Below are positions 7,276 to 15,853 of a stretch of DNA of 16,424 nucleotides, piece after piece. The notes under the pieces were generated by a model. It did not search any database and had not been told where the DNA came from. It was given only the letters and a program-made list of their open reading frames with translations. Each line of letters opens with the position of its first letter. The stretch's first letter is position 1. Source of the stretch: Methanobacterium sp. (GTDB lineage: Archaea; Methanobacteriota; Methanobacteria; Methanobacteriales; Methanobacteriaceae); NCBI GenBank assembly GCA_003162115.1, contig PMMV01000009.1:42297-58720 (forward strand). Reading direction: 5' to 3'. The position numbers and the translations under genes were made by a program.

Positions 7276-8762
7276 ATGGTTAAAATAGATTTTTACGGTG
7301 GAGTTGACGAAATAGGTGGAAACAAGATATTATTAAGCTCAAATTCCACATCCATTTTTCTAGACTTTGGTATGAGTTTTAAAAAGGCAAATGATTATTT
7401 TTCAGAGTTTCTACAGCCACGAAAGGGCAACGGAATCATGGACTTTGTTGAGATGGGGCTTCTTCCTAATATAAATGGTATTTACAGAGATGATTACCTC
7501 CGACACTCCGGATTGAACTCTACGGAAAATCGTTCTGTTGATGGAGTACTATTAAGTCATGCCCATATGGATCATTCTGCATATATACATCACCTGCGCC
7601 ATGACATACCATTATTTATGACAAAGGACTCCCAATTGATTTTAAAGGTTCTTGAAGATACAAGTGCAGTCTCGTTTGGTGAAACCCTTGAATATAAAAA
7701 AACTTTTCACCTCATAGAAAAAAAGAGTTTGGACGGTTTTAAAAGACTTTCAGGTAATGATGCCAAGTTAGAAAGGGTGGTAAATATTGTAGAACCTTAT
7801 AAAAATTTTGAAATCGGGAATTTCACAATCAGAAGTGCACCTGTCGATCATTCACTTCCAGGAGCTTCTGCTTTTATCATAGAAAATAACGATGAAACAA
7901 TAGTTTACACTGGGGATCTGAGATTTCATGGTAGAAAACCAGAGATTACAAACAAATTTGTTAAAGAAGCTAAAAAGTCCAATCCCAATATAATGATTTC
8001 TGAAGGGACTAGGATAGATAATCCAAGCACAGAAACAGAGGAAGATATTGAAATTAATGCTAAAAATCTCATATCTGACTTTAAAGGTCTAGTAATTGTA
8101 AATTTCCCTGTAAGAGATCTAGATCGTCTTTTAACCTTTTACAAAGTTGCGAAAGATACAGACAGAACTTTGGTGGTCAATCTGAAACAGGCATATATGC
8201 TTAAACTCTTCAGTGGTAGGGGATATCCTGAACTGGATGATGTTGAAGTTTACATTCCTAAAAGAGGCTGGGGATTAATTGGAGATAATTCTTTTGTTTG
8301 TTTTGATGGACAGTGGTTATACAGTTCAGATATCGATCCATCTCATAAATCTTATGATTATAAAAAATGGGAGAAGGAATTCATTGAATGTGGGAATGCA
8401 GTTAACTACATTGATATTCGGGAAAACCTGAAAAATACATTTTCCGATGTGATTTCTTTGAACTTAAGGAATTAATTGATATCAAACCAGTAAATGCAGT
8501 TTACATCAAATCAGTTACTGAACCATTTGATGAAGAGATGGAATTTGATGAAAAACGTGTTAATAACTGGTTGTCTCATTTTAATCTTCTTCCAGTACAT
8601 AAAATGCACGTTTCTGGACATGCATCTGGGCCCGAGTTATTGAAGATGATAAGGGAAATACAACCAGAAATAATCTACCCTGTCCACACAATATTCAAGG
8701 AACTTTTCAAGGTACTTGAAGAGGATGGTATTAGAGTTATTTATCCAAAACTCTCTAAATAA
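7276..8762 (+). pseudogene. RNase J-like (beta-CASP) metallo-beta-lactamase protein, broken by a -1 frameshift
   Basis: Two overlapping frames together encode one MBL/RNase J-like protein of about 495 residues. Frame one starts at ATG 7276 with [12 protein letters not shown]. It carries the zinc motif His95-x-His97-x-Asp99-His100 (SHAHMDHS), [10 protein letters not shown] (His192) and [10 protein letters not shown] (Asp214), and ends at 8475 after 399 residues. The missing end reads in another frame from about 8427: [20 protein letters not shown], then a beta-CASP-like end with [12 protein letters not shown] and YPVHT, stopping at 8762. A single base lost from the A run at 8423-8426 (four A instead of five) would restore REKPEKYIF and one continuous protein. 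Intact relatives act as RNA exo/endonucleases. The lesion may be genuine, or an assembly error. The rest of the sequence shows no other decay, which argues for a recent or artefactual change. Confidence 0.85.
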
Positions 8763-8778
8763 TTTGGGAAATAGATTT

Positions 8779-10185
8779 TCATCCAAAAACAACTAATTTG
8801 GTTTTAGTCATATCATCAATAGCATATTTAATTCCTTCTTTACCCATTCCGCTCATTTTAAATCCCCCGAACGGCATGTTATCTGTTCTGAATGTTGATT
8901 GTCTGTTGATGATTATGCTTCCTGCTTCAATGACTTTAGCGGCTTTGAGTGCATTTTCAATGCTTCCAGTAAACACTCCGGCTTGGAGACCGTATTGGGT
9001 ATTGTTTGCAACTTCAAATGCTTCATCAATGTCATGGATCCTTATTATAGGTGCTACGGGTCCGAAAGTTTCGTCACTTACAATTTTCATATCTGGTTTA
9101 ACATGGTCGATTACAGTTGGAGAGTAAAATGCACCAGAACGTTTTCCACCAAGTAAAAGTTTTGCACCGTTGTTTAATGCATCATCTACTAACATTTCGA
9201 CTTTTATGGCTGCTTCTTCATCGATCAATGGTCCTACATCAGTTTCGGTCTTAATTGGATCTCCCATATTTAATTTAACTGTCTTAGGGACCATTTTGCT
9301 AACGAACTCATCGGCAATGTTATCATGTAGTATTATACGTTTCACAGCTATGCATACCTGTCCTGCATTGAGGAAAGACCCACTAACAGCAGCCCGAACA
9401 GCTTTTTCAATATCTGCATCGTCAAGTACAACCAGCGGGTCGTTACCACCAAGTTCGAGGGTGATTTTTTTCATACTTGTCTTTCGGGAAATTGAAATAC
9501 CTGTTTCAACACTTCCTGTAAATGAAATTTTATTCACAATAGGACTCAAAATCATCTCATCTCCAATAATGTGACTGTGTCCGGTTATTCCATTAATTAC
9601 TCCAGGGGGTAGATGACTGTCCATGATTTGAACCAGTTTTAAAGCAGCTAATGGAGCTTTTATTGAAGGTTTTAAAACTACCGTGTTTTTTGCAGCTATT
9701 GCTGGGGCTATCTTGTGTATTGCAAGATTAACAGGATAGTTGAAAGGGGTTATAGCAGAAATTACTCCTATAGGTACTTTTATTGTAAATCCTAATGCTG
9801 TTCTACCCCCAATACACGCATCTAAAGGAACTGTTTCACCATATATCCTTTTAGACTCTTCTGCTGATAGTAATATAGTTTCCACTGATCTATTAATTTC
9901 ATTTACTGAATCTTTTATTGGTTTACCAGTTTCAAATGTTACGAGACGAGCTAGTTCATTCTTATTTTTTAAGATATCTTCATAGATATCATACAGAATC
10001 CTGGAAACCTTACGAGAAGACATATCATTAATTGCTTTCTTTGCTTGGTTTGCAGCTTCTAATGCATTTTTTATATCTTCAAGGCTTCCTGAAGGTACTG
10101 TATCAACGATTTGATTGTTAGCAGGATTTACAACTTTAATTTTATGGTCTTTATCTATTAATTTTCCATCTATTACCATTTCCAT
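8779..10185 (-). CDS. cofA: NAD(P)-dependent aldehyde dehydrogenase, probable lactaldehyde dehydrogenase
   Basis: A 468-residue aldehyde dehydrogenase with all catalytic elements: Asn149 (TPFNYPVN), Lys172 (LKPS), FTGS (222-225), Glu244 (LELGGNDP), Cys278 (GQVCIAVKR) and the late [10 protein letters not shown]. Overall it looks like the methanogen enzyme CofA, which oxidises lactaldehyde to lactate for coenzyme F420 side-chain synthesis. Homologues are also annotated as non-phosphorylating glyceraldehyde-3-phosphate or succinate-semialdehyde dehydrogenase, so substrate assignment is by family resemblance only. AGGGG (complement near 10194-10198) lies 8 bases before the ATG at 10185; a second ATG at codon 3 is less well spaced. 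A TATA-like stretch is at about 10216-10230. It is convergent with the broken MBL gene, 16 bases apart. Confidence 0.88.
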   Translation of the reverse strand: MEMVIDGKLIDKDHKIKVVNPANNQIVDTVPSGSLEDIKNALEAANQAKKAINDMSSRKVSRILYDIYEDILKNKNELARLVTFETGKPIKDSVNEINRSVETILLSAEESKRIYGETVPLDACIGGRTALGFTIKVPIGVISAITPFNYPVNLAIHKIAPAIAAKNTVVLKPSIKAPLAALKLVQIMDSHLPPGVINGITGHSHIIGDEMILSPIVNKISFTGSVETGISISRKTSMKKITLELGGNDPLVVLDDADIEKAVRAAVSGSFLNAGQVCIAVKRIILHDNIADEFVSKMVPKTVKLNMGDPIKTETDVGPLIDEEAAIKVEMLVDDALNNGAKLLLGGKRSGAFYSPTVIDHVKPDMKIVSDETFGPVAPIIRIHDIDEAFEVANNTQYGLQAGVFTGSIENALKAAKVIEAGSIIINRQSTFRTDNMPFGGFKMSGMGKEGIKYAIDDMTKTKLVVFG

Positions 10186-10215
10186 TTTTTTGACCCCTTA
10201 AACTCGATCATTGGA

Positions 10216-10230
10216 TTATATTTAATAAAT
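10216..10230 (-). promoter_or_regulatory. candidate TATA box for the aldehyde dehydrogenase gene
   Basis: The minus strand reads ATTTATTAAATATAAT here, 31-45 bases before the ATG at 10185. A start near 10200 would leave room for the AGGGG ribosome site. It implies the gene is transcribed separately from the pilin gene that ends at 10320. Confidence 0.35.
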
Positions 10231-10319
10231 CAATAGTATTAACTTTTAAATTAGAAAAGAAGTAAATAATAAGGAAAAACTCATTAAATTTAGTTATTCA
10301 TCTTATTTTAACAAGTTTG

Positions 10320-10514
10320 TTATGTGAATTTTTGGTTAAGATTGTTTATACCGTTTACAGTATTACAAAGGTCATTATTCGTTATAGTATTTCCCAATCC
10401 ACTCAAGTAATTCCTGTAAAAAAGTGCAGCCACAATTACAACTACAATTATACCACCAAAAAGTAAGAGCATTTCCGCGGATGTTTGAGCTGCATCATCT
10501 TTAATAATATCCAT
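10320..10514 (-). CDS. small pilin with class III signal peptide
   Basis: A 64-residue type IV pilin-like protein. The N terminus MDIIKDDAAQTSAEMLLL carries the archaeal class III (DUF361/QXSXEXXXL) motif, here Q10-T-S-A-E-M-L-L-L. An EppA-type prepilin peptidase is expected to cut before Gln10, leaving a mature protein of about 55 residues. The hydrophobic helix runs about 15-33 (MLLLFGGIIVVVIVAALFY). The remaining C-terminal 30 residues are polar and Asn-rich, with one cysteine and no obvious domain. GGTGGT (complement of about 10522-10527) lies 7 bases before the ATG at 10514, inside the 19-base gap after the TadC-like gene, so the two form an operon. It probably makes a thin pilus subunit or an assembly-platform component. 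Confidence 0.85.
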   Translation of the reverse strand: MDIIKDDAAQTSAEMLLLFGGIIVVVIVAALFYRNYLSGLGNTITNNDLCNTVNGINNLNQKFT

Positions 10515-10533
10515 GCTTTATACCACCGTACAT

Positions 10534-11469
10534 TTATGAAAATCCTATGAACATCATTCCAAAGGTTTTTATTAAATAAAAAATTCCAAATGCTACTGGA
10601 GCTAGGATCAAGGAAAATTTTACACCCTTCCTCGCACTACCATAGAGTACTATTCCTATTAAAAGTCCAGCTATTATTGAATGAATTATGATGTAACCAC
10701 TTGCAGATATGTATGCTGCTCCTAAAAGTGGATTTACTTTTCCAAGGGATGTTATGAAACCAGAATAAATCATGATCATTCCTAATGCAAATGGTGCCGC
10801 TACTATTGCAGCTATAAGCAGGAACATTACAGACATCATAACGTTTGCTCTTCTTTCACGTTTTAAAGCAAGAACGGCTCTTAAATCCTCTGCAACAGTT
10901 TCAATTACATCTGATAAACTTCCTCCAACTCTTTTACCCTCGATAATCATCCGGAATGTTCTGTCAAGGGTTTTTGATTTTAATCTTTCACCCATAGAAA
11001 GTAATGAATCATCGAAGGTACTACCAATCTTTATCTCGATAACTGCCCTTTTAAGTTCATCATTGAGTGGTCCACCACCCTGTTTCGAAATGTCTTCTAA
11101 AGCAGTTTCAATACCAATACCTGCCCTTAATAGTGATGCAATTTGTCTTAAAAAATCAGGAGTTGTCTGTTCTATTGCATCTACCCTGCGTTCCATTAAA
11201 AAGAATAACCAACCAAAAACTATGGCCACAGGTGTGACCAATCCAACAACCAATCCTATTAGGGGGTTGATTCCTATAATTAGGAATGAAATCAGTCCAA
11301 GAAATCCAAATAAAAGGCCACCTAAAAGTACCAGGGTCATGAGATCAGATGCTTTAACGTACATCCCTGATCTAATAAGATTTTCTTGTATTATTACAAG
11401 GTATCTGTCAGGTAAAACATTGTCAAGGCTTCTTGATACTGGGGATAATGCTGGGGGTATGATTGCCAT
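10534..11469 (-). CDS. TadC/GspF-type type IV pilus assembly membrane protein
   Basis: A 311-residue type II secretion system F-domain protein, the inner-membrane platform of type IV pilus systems (TadC/FlaJ class). The GspF domain includes [27 protein letters not shown], about 100-126, and [19 protein letters not shown], about 178-196. Roughly five hydrophobic segments are seen: two before the F domain (about 43-90) and three after it (about 210-310). The frame extends to a GTG at 11478, but that GTG is part of the ribosome site AGGTGG, 5 bases before the ATG at 11469, which is therefore the start. The pilin gene follows by 19 bases. The partner ATPase (TadA/GspE) that normally drives such platforms is not in this window. 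Confidence 0.9.
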   Translation of the reverse strand: MAIIPPALSPVSRSLDNVLPDRYLVIIQENLIRSGMYVKASDLMTLVLLGGLLFGFLGLISFLIIGINPLIGLVVGLVTPVAIVFGWLFFLMERRVDAIEQTTPDFLRQIASLLRAGIGIETALEDISKQGGGPLNDELKRAVIEIKIGSTFDDSLLSMGERLKSKTLDRTFRMIIEGKRVGGSLSDVIETVAEDLRAVLALKRERRANVMMSVMFLLIAAIVAAPFALGMIMIYSGFITSLGKVNPLLGAAYISASGYIIIHSIIAGLLIGIVLYGSARKGVKFSLILAPVAFGIFYLIKTFGMMFIGFS

Positions 11470-11588
11470 TTTTTCCACCTTTTATATTAATTTATTATTT
11501 TAAATTATACCCATATATAAGTAATGATTATTTTTATACTATAAAATTTCAATAAACCTATGAAATTGGTTTGAAATTATATTTTAAA

Positions 11589-12581
11589 TTATATTTTTGT
11601 TTTAATTTTGTTTAGAACTATTGCTCGATTTTTTATTAGTACCATATCCTCAATTCTAACACCAAATTCTCCTTCAAGATAAATACCAGGCTCTACAGTC
11701 ACTACCATTTCTTTTTCTAGCTTGCCTTCATCATTTTTAGATAATGAGGGGGATTCATGAATTTCAAGTCCTACACCATGACCTGTTGAATGAATAAATG
11801 AATCGCCATATCCATATTCGGTTATAACATCTCTAGCAGCAGCATCTATTTCACAAGATTTTACCCCGGGTTTAATAGATTTAATAGCAGTTTTTTGTGC
11901 ATCCAGTACTATATTAAATATCTCTTCCTGTTTTTCTGTCTCTATAATAGTTCTTGTGGTGTCAGATGAGTAGTTATTATAAACGGCTCCCCAATCAATT
12001 AAAACAGGACTTTCTATTTCATGGGGTGTTGGAGTACCATGTGGAAGACTTGTTCTTGCTCCTGAAGCCATAATGGTTTCAAATGATGCTCGTTCTGATC
12101 CGTTAATCCTCATGTTGTATTCAAGTTTGGCTGCTAACTCCACTTCTGTACCTGAAAATTCTAGTTCCGTTAGGGATTTTTCAGCTATTTGGAGTGCTTT
12201 TTTAATGTTTTCCACTTCCCAGTTCGATTTAACAGATCTTGAAATCTCAACGATATCTGTTGTTTCAACTTCAAAGCTTTCAGACAACTTTTTATAGGTT
12301 TCAACCATCATAGACTTTTCAATTCCAACTTTAGCCTCTAAAAATTTCTTTACATCGTCAAATTTCTTGTAAACATCAAAGTTAACCATCGAACTTCCAG
12401 ATGCATATTCTCGATCTATTTTAGATGCTAAAAGAATTGGATTGTCCTTTAATATAAGTATTGAAGAGCTTGAAGGTCTAAAACCAGTTAAATATCTTAT
12501 ATTTTCGGGTTTTAAAACTATCATGCAATCCATTTTCTTTTGGTGCATTGATTCAATAACCTTTTTCAATTTGGTGTTCAT
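11589..12581 (-). CDS. M24 family Xaa-Pro aminopeptidase/prolidase
   Basis: A 330-residue metallopeptidase of the M24B (pita-bread) class. The N-terminal creatinase-like domain spans about 1-115 (MIVLKPENIRYLTGF) and the catalytic domain about 120-325. The five metal ligands are all visible: Asp196 (LIDWGA), Asp207 (SSDTTRT), His268 (HSTGHGVGLEIHE), Glu297 (VTVEPGIY) and Glu311 (RIEDMVL). Such enzymes remove an N-terminal residue before proline, or split Xaa-Pro dipeptides, in the cytosol. The two activities cannot be told apart here. GGAG lies 6 bases before the ATG at 12581. The HIT gene ends 67 bases upstream on the same strand, so co-transcription is possible. The length is typical for archaeal prolidase-like proteins. 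Confidence 0.93.
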   Translation of the reverse strand: MNTKLKKVIESMHQKKMDCMIVLKPENIRYLTGFRPSSSSILILKDNPILLASKIDREYASGSSMVNFDVYKKFDDVKKFLEAKVGIEKSMMVETYKKLSESFEVETTDIVEISRSVKSNWEVENIKKALQIAEKSLTELEFSGTEVELAAKLEYNMRINGSERASFETIMASGARTSLPHGTPTPHEIESPVLIDWGAVYNNYSSDTTRTIIETEKQEEIFNIVLDAQKTAIKSIKPGVKSCEIDAAARDVITEYGYGDSFIHSTGHGVGLEIHESPSLSKNDEGKLEKEMVVTVEPGIYLEGEFGVRIEDMVLIKNRAIVLNKIKTKI

Positions 12582-12648
12582 TTTGGTCTCCGTATATTTT
12601 AATTTAAATTCATTATTTCAAATTTAACGATGAAATTCAGAGTATCAA

Positions 12649-13116
12649 TCAGAATTTTGATTCTGCATAATGTTGTTGATAGGCTTTAATCTTGTTGATC
12701 ATGCATTTCATTACTGTTTCAGGGATTTTCCTCTTTACTGGTTGGGGTATAAACCCAAAGTCTGGATCTTCAAATTTAATGCCCTGAAATTGAACTTCGT
12801 GGTCGTATCTGGGAATTAAGTGCCAATGAACTTCTGGATCTGGATTATCAACCCTATATGCGGAGTTTTTAAAGCAGCTCCAGTTGAAAAGTGTTGGTTT
12901 AAAAATTTCATCGAGTATAAACTCCATTTCACGAACTATTATTGAAAATTCCTTCCATTCAATATCTTTAAGGTCTGATAAATTACTACAATGCCTTCTA
13001 ATTGCAATTACACATGTTCCCAAGTACCTTTGACTTGGTGCTAGAAAAATATTCCAGTAATTTCGTTCATCTATGGTTTTACCATAACTACCTTTTCCAC
13101 AGTATTCACATTTCAT
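12649..13116 (-). CDS. HIT family protein (probable nucleotide hydrolase/transferase) with N-terminal CxxC
   Basis: A 155-residue HIT-superfamily protein. The C-terminal His motif is visible as DPEVHWHLIPRYD (His97 and His99 from this start), preceded by the conserved Asn in KNSAYRVDNPD. The usual first His of H-x-H-x-H is Glu here. HIT enzymes hydrolyse or transfer nucleoside phosphates such as Ap4A or AMP-linked substrates. An N-terminal Cys pair (CEYCGKG) could bind zinc, as in related HIT proteins. Three starts are possible: GTG 13125, ATG 13122, ATG 13116. GTGATG, a Shine-Dalgarno-like string, covers the first two and places the ribosome on 13116, which I chose with modest certainty. M24 gene follows on the same strand. 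Confidence 0.8.
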   Translation of the reverse strand: MKCEYCGKGSYGKTIDERNYWNIFLAPSQRYLGTCVIAIRRHCSNLSDLKDIEWKEFSIIVREMEFILDEIFKPTLFNWSCFKNSAYRVDNPDPEVHWHLIPRYDHEVQFQGIKFEDPDFGFIPQPVKRKIPETVMKCMINKIKAYQQHYAESKF

Positions 13117-13402
13117 TTTCATCACAGAATTAATTCATATCAGTTTGATCATGTTTTCGATTCTGTCTTAATCGTTGAATATAATAATATAATATATTCT
13201 TGATCTTATCTAATAATACTGTGATTTAATAATGTAAAAATATATGGAAATCAGATAATTTTCAGTTATAACATTAAAATAATATAGTATTTCATTATTT
13301 TCATATCAAATCAAGGGATGAAGTATCTGATGATTAATATTTTCTAATATTGGATTTTTTTTTATGGAAATCATTATATGTGAATAGTTAGGTCTATAAA
13401 TT
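13117..13402. promoter_or_regulatory. divergent AT-rich region between HIT and M50 genes
   Basis: About 286 bases with no gene. For the M50 gene, ATTATATG at 13373-13380 is a TATA-like box that would put the mRNA start at or close to the ATG (13403), while AGGT (13390-13393) is a possible ribosome site that would need an earlier start, e.g. from the TTAATATT near 13334. The 11-base string TATGGAAATCA occurs twice, at 13243-13253 and 13363-13373. For the HIT gene several AT-only stretches near 13170-13195 could serve as TATA. I see no RNA gene. Confidence 0.35.
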
Positions 13403-14017
13403 ATGGTTAGTTTCACAGCCCGAGAGGTCAGGGATATATTGATCTCAATGTTTGTTATAGCAGTAATATTTGCATTCCTTATAAATGGTCGCAATATAAA
13501 CGATAATTTCATAGCATTAATACCGGCATTACTGGTAGCAGTTGGATTAGGATTCATTTTACACGAATTAGCACATAAGTTCGTGGCAGTTCGTTATGGG
13601 TTTTATGCTGAATTCAGGATGTGGTTGGAAGGACTTATTTTTGCTTTGATCACAGCATTCCTTCTGGGATTCGTTTTTATTGCCCCCGGAGCTGTTTATA
13701 TTCATGGTGAATATATTTCAAGGGAGCAGAATGGAAAAATATCAATTGTAGGTCCATTGGTAAATATAGTACTAGCTCTGTTCTTCCTAAGTCTCATCCC
13801 ATTCATAAACCCAAACCCAACAGACCTTTGGGGATTTATATTTGCCAACATCGTTAAATTCGGTTTTATAATAAACAGTATTTTAGCAGCTTTCAACCTC
13901 ATACCATTGGGTATATTTGATGGCGCTAAGGTTTTAAAATGGAATCCCATTGTTTGGGGAATAACCTTTGCAGTGGCAATTATACTGGCCATAAAGGCTT
14001 ATTTTGGTATTTACTAA
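13403..14017 (+). CDS. M50 family (site-2-protease-like) membrane metalloprotease
   Basis: A 204-residue integral membrane protein. The zinc motif is HELAHKF (His54, Glu55, His58) inside a transmembrane helix. The third-ligand region is [10 protein letters not shown] (Asp173), in a later helix, and GPLVNIVLA (117-125) is the conserved mid-membrane loop seen in S2P relatives. Hydrophobic segments are about 12-27, 37-54, 76-99, 117-134, 146-168 and 182-198. There is no PDZ domain, so it is a minimal M50 protease. Such enzymes cleave membrane-embedded substrates; the target is unknown. ATG at 13403 is preceded by AGGT at a rather long distance, 9 bases. A short T5 run follows the stop (14021-14025). 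It is transcribed alone. Confidence 0.9.
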   Translation: MVSFTAREVRDILISMFVIAVIFAFLINGRNINDNFIALIPALLVAVGLGFILHELAHKFVAVRYGFYAEFRMWLEGLIFALITAFLLGFVFIAPGAVYIHGEYISREQNGKISIVGPLVNIVLALFFLSLIPFINPNPTDLWGFIFANIVKFGFIINSILAAFNLIPLGIFDGAKVLKWNPIVWGITFAVAIILAIKAYFGIY

Positions 14018-14163
14018 AAATTTTTAATTTTAGATATTATTGATTTGGACAAAGAATTTAGCATCGGAAATATAACATCTAAAATATAATAATAATTTAA
14101 AGAATTAATCTGAAAATTTACTAAAAAGTATAATTCATTTTATCAAACTTCGAAGTGGTTCAA

Positions 14164-15357
14164 ATGTTTAAAGAAGTACCTGTGAAATATTTTGGATGCA
14201 CTCACCGAGCCATAGCTCCAGAGGAGACCATAACAAATGTTGAATCTAAGCTTAGGAAGGCGGGGGTTACTAGAGTAGCTGAGATAACCCATCTTGACAG
14301 AGTTGGTATTCCAGTTTACTCAGCCATTAGACCTGCAGCAGCAGAAGGGGCTGTAAGCATATACGCTGGTAAAGGTGCAACTAAACCTCAGGCGAAAGCA
14401 TCTGCAATGATGGAATCATTTGAAAGATATTCCGCAGAATTACATGATGATCGTAGGCACAGATTCCAATGTGGTGTTTTTGAAGGTTCAGATGAGGGTA
14501 CGTATCTGCGTCCAAGCTCTTTGATATTGCCTAAATTATTATTTGATCCTGAAACTGCGGAAATCGAATGGGTCCCATCAACCAACCTTAAAGATGATAA
14601 TATTATCAAGGTACCTGCAAATGCTGTTTACCATCCTTACATCCCTGAACGAACTGTTAAGCTTTTCCAGTCAAATACTAACGGCCTTGCATCGGGAAAT
14701 AGGCTGGAGGAAGCTGTTTTTCATGGGATTATGGAAGTGGTTGAAAGGGATGCTTGGAGTATTTTTGAGTCTAAGCGTATGTCAAAACCAGAGATCAATT
14801 GTGAAAATACTGATAATCAAATAATTAAGGATATACTGTCTAAGTTCAAGAAGGCAGGTATTCATGTGAAACTAGTGGATCTTACTGCTGATGTTGAAAT
14901 AACAACTGTTGCAGCTGTTTCTGACGATACCATACTTAAAGATCCTGCATTATTAACCTTAGGAGTTGGGACACATCTTGATCCTGAAGTTGCAGTTATT
15001 AGGGCCCTTACCGAAGTTGCACAGAGTAGGGCCACTCAGATTCACGGAACAAGGGAGGACACAATTAGGGCTGTTTTCATGAGAAAGGCTGGATATGAGA
15101 GGATGAAGCGTATAAACAGTTACTGGTTTGGTGAATCTGAAAAATCAATAGAAATCAACGTACTCAAGAATGTTTCTGGAAAATCCTTTAAAGAAGATAT
15201 TGAAACATCAAAAAAACTTCTGAGTAAATGTGGATTTAATGATGTATTATACGTTGATCTTACAAGACCCGAGATTGAAATTCCAGTTGTCAGGGTTTTA
15301 ATTCCTGGAATGGAACTTTACTCAGTTGACGTTAACAGGTCAGGTAAGAGATTATAA
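14164..15357 (+). CDS. ycaO: YcaO-type McrA-glycine thioamidation protein (methanogenesis marker 1)
   Basis: A 397-residue YcaO enzyme. In methanogens the family uses ATP to activate a backbone amide of methyl-coenzyme M reductase subunit A, forming the active-site thioglycine. ATP-handling motifs typical of YcaO are present: [13 protein letters not shown] (about 80-92), [20 protein letters not shown] (about 172-191), EVVERDA (about 191-197) and [11 protein letters not shown] (about 275-285). The length and the N terminus ([16 protein letters not shown]) match the methanogen group. A GTG at 14155 is in frame, but it is part of the ribosome-site-like string AAGTGGTT before the ATG at 14164, so the ATG is preferred. 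The usual partner TfuA and the mcr operon are not in the window. Oligo-T runs follow. Confidence 0.93.
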   Translation: MFKEVPVKYFGCTHRAIAPEETITNVESKLRKAGVTRVAEITHLDRVGIPVYSAIRPAAAEGAVSIYAGKGATKPQAKASAMMESFERYSAELHDDRRHRFQCGVFEGSDEGTYLRPSSLILPKLLFDPETAEIEWVPSTNLKDDNIIKVPANAVYHPYIPERTVKLFQSNTNGLASGNRLEEAVFHGIMEVVERDAWSIFESKRMSKPEINCENTDNQIIKDILSKFKKAGIHVKLVDLTADVEITTVAAVSDDTILKDPALLTLGVGTHLDPEVAVIRALTEVAQSRATQIHGTREDTIRAVFMRKAGYERMKRINSYWFGESEKSIEINVLKNVSGKSFKEDIETSKKLLSKCGFNDVLYVDLTRPEIEIPVVRVLIPGMELYSVDVNRSGKRL

Positions 15358-15377
15358 TCAACTTCATAGATTTAAAC

Positions 15378-15406
15378 TTTTTTTAGATAAATACAAAATT
15401 TTTTTT
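15378..15406 (+). terminator. tandem oligo-T terminator after ycaO
   Basis: A run of seven T (15378-15384) and one of eight T (15399-15406) lie 20-50 bases after the ycaO stop. Two long T runs are typical of an efficient archaeal terminator, so pth2 downstream probably has its own promoter; AATATATAATA at about 15450-15460 is the candidate TATA element. Confidence 0.55.
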
Positions 15407-15480
15407 GGAAAGCATCAGTAAACTTATTTCTATCTCCTTTTTTAAACTAAATATATAATATATGATAATGGTGAAATGAA

Positions 15481-15822
15481 ATGAAACAAGTCATACTAAT
15501 GAGGGCAGATCTTAACATGAGCCGAGGAAAAATCGCTGCTCAGGCATGTCACGGATGTCTAGGTGCTTATAAGAAAGCTGACAATCGTATACTAAAAAAA
15601 TGGGAATCTGAAGGTGAAAAAAAGGTTGTTTTAAAGGTCGATGATCTTGCCGAACTTTTTGCTATATACGAACTTGTAAAAGCTACCAACATACCAATTT
15701 ATCTGGTTCATGATGCAGGACACACTGAATTGCCCCGATCAACCATTACCTGCTTGGGAATTGGCCCTGATGAGGACGAGAAGATAGATAAAATAACACA
15801 AGATCTTAAACTTCTAAAATAA
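15481..15822 (+). CDS. pth2: peptidyl-tRNA hydrolase, archaeal type (Pth2)
   Basis: A 113-residue Pth2, which releases peptides from prematurely dropped peptidyl-tRNA and so recycles tRNA in the cytosol. The family motifs are complete: [14 protein letters not shown] (17-30) with the active-site Lys17, KKVVLKV (47-53), and the signature [20 protein letters not shown] (77-96). Length is typical. GGTGA (15470-15474) lies 6 bases before the ATG at 15481. mfnE begins 31 bases after its stop on the same strand, so the two are probably co-transcribed; this pairing is known only from their position here. Confidence 0.97.
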   Translation: MKQVILMRADLNMSRGKIAAQACHGCLGAYKKADNRILKKWESEGEKKVVLKVDDLAELFAIYELVKATNIPIYLVHDAGHTELPRSTITCLGIGPDEDEKIDKITQDLKLLK

Positions 15823-15853
15823 TAAAATTATGAATAATATTAAGGGTATTTGC

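Noticed and set aside
8416..8450. Programmed -1 frameshifting in the MBL gene
   Set aside because: The needed shift is -1, but no X-XXY-YYZ slippery heptamer is in phase here (the codons are CGG GAA AAC), and no strong downstream stem was seen. A lost base is simpler.
8798..9985. Several + strand open frames opposite the aldehyde dehydrogenase gene
   Set aside because: All lie antisense to a full-length enzyme with intact catalytic residues and show no domain or ribosome site of their own.
10772..11503. A 243-codon open frame on the + strand opposite the tadC-like gene
   Set aside because: Its product is Ser/Ile/Leu-rich with no family features, and it mirrors a convincing GspF protein on the minus strand; it is an antisense shadow.
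13243..13373. Two copies of TATGGAAATCA 120 bases apart
   Set aside because: Only 11 bases in an AT-rich divergent region; too short to call a repeat element or operator without comparative support.
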